Shown here piece after piece: positions 4,867 through 6,657 of a DNA stretch of 6,657 nucleotides (its first letter is position 1; every line of letters starts with the position of its first letter). A model generated the notes under the pieces. It ran no database searches. It saw only the letters and a list, made by a program, of their open reading frames with translations, and was not told the origin of the DNA. The stretch is taken from NCBI GenBank assembly GCA_002343425.1, contig DDSO01000010.1:1-6657 (forward strand), read 5' to 3'. The DNA comes from Brevundimonas sp. UBA2388. GTDB taxonomy: Bacteria > Pseudomonadota > Alphaproteobacteria > Caulobacterales > Caulobacteraceae. The position numbers and the translations under genes were made by a program.

Positions 4867-5715
4867 CTAGTCCGCAGACAACCAGGCCGTCGGCTCAACC
4901 AGTTCGAATCCCGGCGTCGTCTCGATGAAATGGCGCAGCCAGTAAGCGTGACCGCTGCCGTAAACGACCACGATGCGGTCGCCGGGCCGGGCGACCTGAA
5001 CCAGTCTGGCAAAGATCTGGGCGTTGCGGGCATACCAGCGGGCGTTCAGTTCAGCGCCGGCCTGATTGTCGCCGGAGCCGAAGCCGATCATGGCGTAGTA
5101 AATGGCTTCTTGCCCGGCGGGGCCGACCATCGGGTGGTCAGGCGCGTTGATCTCGGCCAACAACTGACCGACCGTGCGCTCCCGTTGGCGGACCTCCAGC
5201 GCGGCGATCGTGGACTGGATGGTCGCGCTCACCGCCTGGAACTCCGGCATCCGCCCGTTCGCCTGAACCCAGGCCATGACCGGGCCCATCGGAAAATAGG
5301 TCGGCTGCCCCTCGCGATCCTTCTCGTCGATCGCATAAACGCGGTCGATTCCCGCGCGAGCGGCGAGGCGGTAGCCGATCTGCACCCGCTCGTCCGCGTT
5401 CGTCAGCAGTTGCTCGGGCCGGAAGGCGGGCCAGTTGGGGTCCAGCATGGTGGCCTGGTCCGGGGCGACCCGTTCGATCGCCACAGCGGTTGGCCGGAAC
5501 GCCGCCAGGGCCTCGGCCACAGCCGCCAGTTCTGCCTGCTTCTGCGGCGTGGTCACGGGATCGATCTGCATATTGTGCATGTCCCGACCCGGATTATTCA
5601 TGTGAAAAGACCCCACGACCATCACCTGGATAGGCGCGGGCGCAGGTGTCTGCGCCCACGCCGTCTGGGGCAGACACAGGACCGCCAGGGCGGCCAACAG
5701 TTTCAACTTCAGCAT
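4867..5715 (-). CDS. Secreted DUF5694 protein (TraB/GumN-like), function unknown
   Basis: This is a 282-residue protein with an N-terminal signal peptide (MLKLKLLAALAVLCLPQTAWA|Q, cleavage after residue 21), so a periplasmic or secreted location is likely. The mature part starts with VMVVGSFHMNNPGRD (31-45), the GxFHxxNPGxD hallmark of DUF5694. A region of paired helices follows, then NARWYARNAQIFARL, and near the end RIVVVYGSGHAYWLRHF (247-263) with GSGH at 253-256. This GxxH-start and GxGH-end layout resembles TraB/PrgY/GumN proteins, some of which are proposed metallopeptidases; catalysis here is inference from the His residues. The second ATG (5715) was chosen over the first (5721) because GGGAG lies 6 bases before it but directly abuts the first. 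The gene converges on the deacylase gene and diverges from purH. Confidence 0.88.
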   Translation of the reverse strand: MLKLKLLAALAVLCLPQTAWAQTPAPAPIQVMVVGSFHMNNPGRDMHNMQIDPVTTPQKQAELAAVAEALAAFRPTAVAIERVAPDQATMLDPNWPAFRPEQLLTNADERVQIGYRLAARAGIDRVYAIDEKDREGQPTYFPMGPVMAWVQANGRMPEFQAVSATIQSTIAALEVRQRERTVGQLLAEINAPDHPMVGPAGQEAIYYAMIGFGSGDNQAGAELNARWYARNAQIFARLVQVARPGDRIVVVYGSGHAYWLRHFIETTPGFELVEPTAWLSAD

Positions 5716-5744
5716 CGTCATCTCCCGACTTGTTTGATTTTCCG

Positions 5745-5750
5745 ATCATA
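5745..5750 (-). promoter_or_regulatory. Possible -10 box for the DUF5694 gene
   Basis: On the minus strand TATGAT (5750-5745) lies 29 bases before the chosen start codon, in an AT-richer patch (5731-5755). It is close to the general -10 hexamer, but no convincing -35 box is found 16-18 bases upstream, where a GC-rich hairpin (5764-5778) sits instead. Confidence 0.2.
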
Positions 5751-5763
5751 ATGCAAGAGGTGG

Positions 5764-5778
5764 CGGGGCGATGCCCCG
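5764..5778. repeat. Small perfect hairpin in the DUF5694-purH gap
   Basis: CGGGGC (5764-5769) and GCCCCG (5773-5778) form a perfect 6-pair stem with a 3-base GAT loop, in the 245-base gap between the divergent DUF5694 and purH genes. No T-run follows on either strand, so it is more likely a regulatory or incidental structure than a terminator. The rest of the gap shows no RNA gene or convincing ORF. Confidence 0.3.
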
Positions 5779-5872
5779 GATGTGTGTCCGAACATTAAAT
5801 TTTGGAGAGACTGGCCGGTGGTCCGGCGCGGACTGATTGTGGTCCCTGCCTGCCATGCGTCGGTTCGTTGCG

Positions 5873-5916
5873 TTGACCGACCGCGACGGTTCTATCCCGC
5901 CTCTTGGAATGCTAGA
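5873..5916 (+). promoter_or_regulatory. Possible purH promoter
   Basis: TTGACCG (5873-5879) resembles the Caulobacter housekeeping -35 element TTGACGS. Two weak -10 candidates follow: TCTATCCC at 5891 (11-base spacer, within the 10-14 range reported for that consensus) and GCTAGA at 5911 (good match to GCTANA but too far from this -35). The start codon of purH is at 5961, so either would give a short leader. This is a pattern match only. Confidence 0.25.
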
Positions 5917-5960
5917 GGGCGCGCGTCTCCCCCGACCCACGCCAGATTACGGACGCCGCC

Positions 5961-6657
5961 ATGCCCGCCGCTCCCGACTTTCCTCCCGCGCCCGACCGCG
6001 TGGCGCCGCAGCGCGCGCTGATCTCGCTGTCCGACAAGACCGGGCTGGAGGATGCCGCCCGCACCCTCCACGGGCTCGGCGTCGAACTGGTCTCGACCGG
6101 CGGCACCCGCGCCGCCATCGCCGGCTTCGGCCTGCCGGTGAAGGACGTGGCCGACCTGACCGGCTTCCCCGAGATGATGGACGGCCGGGTCAAGACCCTG
6201 CACCCCGTGGTCCACGGCGGCCTGCTGGGGGTGCGTGACGCGGCCGACCACGCCGAGGCCATGACGACCCACGGCATCGGGCCGATCGATATCGTCTGGG
6301 TCGATCTCTACCCGTTCGAATCAACCGTTGAGTCCGGGGCCGGATTCGACGCCGTGGTCGAGAATATCGACATCGGCGGCCCGGCCATGATCCGCTCGGG
6401 CTCGAAGAACCACGGCTATGTCGCCGTCTGCGTCGACCAGGCCTCGGTCGCCGAGCTGCTGGAGGCGTTAAAGGCCGACGGCGCGACGACGCTGGCCCTG
6501 CGCAAACGCCTGGCCGCCCGGGCCTTCGCCCGCACCGCCGCCTATGACGCCGCCGTCTCCGGCTGGTTCGCCGGACAGGTCGGGGACGCCGCACCGGCGC
6601 GCAAATCCATCGCCGGCTCGCTGGCCCAGACCCTGCGTTACGGCGAAAACCCGCATC
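5961..6657 (+). CDS. purH: Bifunctional AICAR formyltransferase / IMP cyclohydrolase, N-terminal part (3' end off window)
   Basis: PurH carries out the last two steps of de novo purine synthesis: formyl transfer to AICAR, then ring closure to IMP. The window holds 232 codons (of about 520-530), covering the N-terminal MGS-like IMP cyclohydrolase domain and the start of the transformylase domain. Family motifs in order are [10 protein letters not shown] (20-29), STGGT (45-49), [20 protein letters not shown] (68-87), DLYPF (115-119), [13 protein letters not shown] with SKNH (134-151), and LRYGENPH at the window edge, normally followed by Gln. The ATG at 5961 has only a weak GGA at 5951-5953 upstream, but the protein reaches the conserved core after a normal 18-20 residue lead. 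The frame is uninterrupted. A TTA Leu codon at 6468 and AT-richer codons near 6316-6330 are unusual for this GC-rich gene. The function is nearly certain; the exact start is likely. Confidence 0.96.
   Translation, partial: MPAAPDFPPAPDRVAPQRALISLSDKTGLEDAARTLHGLGVELVSTGGTRAAIAGFGLPVKDVADLTGFPEMMDGRVKTLHPVVHGGLLGVRDAADHAEAMTTHGIGPIDIVWVDLYPFESTVESGAGFDAVVENIDIGGPAMIRSGSKNHGYVAVCVDQASVAELLEALKADGATTLALRKRLAARAFARTAAYDAAVSGWFAGQVGDAAPARKSIAGSLAQTLRYGENPH

Noticed and set aside
5398..5412. GTTC-N7-GTTG near-match to the LexA box
   Set aside because: One fixed base is wrong and it lies deep inside the DUF5694 coding region, not near a start.
4930..5751. 273-residue + strand ORF opposite the DUF5694 gene
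   Set aside because: The minus-strand frame has a signal peptide and the DUF5694 motifs; this frame has none.
5746..5940. 64-residue minus-strand ORF in the DUF5694-purH gap
   Set aside because: No ribosome binding site, no domain, low-complexity Arg/Pro-rich sequence; it would also overlap the expected promoter regions.
5837..6238. 133-residue + strand ORF over the purH start
   Set aside because: It is in a different frame from the clear PurH motifs and is Arg-rich shadow sequence.

Overview
This 6.66-kb window is GC-rich bacterial chromosome. The best guess is an alphaproteobacterium of the Caulobacterales, close to Brevundimonas or Caulobacter. The reasons are strong G/C third-position bias, a lipoprotein of the CC0125/CC1285 type, a free-standing ProXp-ala-like tRNA editing protein, DUF6065 and DUF5694 proteins, and scattered GANTC (CcrM-type) sites. 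The genus is inference. I see no transposase, phage gene, CRISPR array, rRNA or tRNA. This is ordinary core and near-core chromosome, and I did not find a convincing new multi-gene system.

Left part (1-3396, all + strand): the C-terminal two thirds of argininosuccinate synthase (argG), then two small secreted Ala-rich proteins that look like distant tandem paralogues, a LysE/RhtB-type exporter, and a CC0125/CC1285-type lipoprotein. Gaps are 67-109 bases and several hold inverted repeats, so these look like separately transcribed neighbours rather than one tight operon.

Middle (3393-4807): the lipoprotein gene runs into an opposing DUF6065 gene across a striking palindromic element. It consists of two facing arrays of 7-base YAGGNNN units, and it supplies the TAG stop codon of both genes. 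The DUF6065 gene is divergent from an aminoacyl-tRNA deacylase gene (ProXp-ala family), with a short inverted repeat between them. DUF6065 probably starts at a TTG codon with a strong Shine-Dalgarno sequence.

Right part (4808-6657): the deacylase gene converges on a minus-strand gene for a secreted DUF5694 (TraB/GumN-like) protein, with a GC-rich hairpin between them. That gene is divergent from purH, whose first 232 codons are present. The 245-base gap between the two holds only weak promoter-like signals.

Functionally the window combines arginine biosynthesis (argG), de novo purine biosynthesis (purH), translation quality control (ProXp-ala), export (LysE/RhtB) and a set of envelope or periplasmic proteins of unknown role. 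Nothing in the sequence ties these into one pathway. The most interesting signals are the heptad-repeat element at 3393-3491, a GTTC-N7-GTTC (alphaproteobacterial LexA-box form) direct repeat before the lipoprotein gene, and the tandem secreted paralogues.
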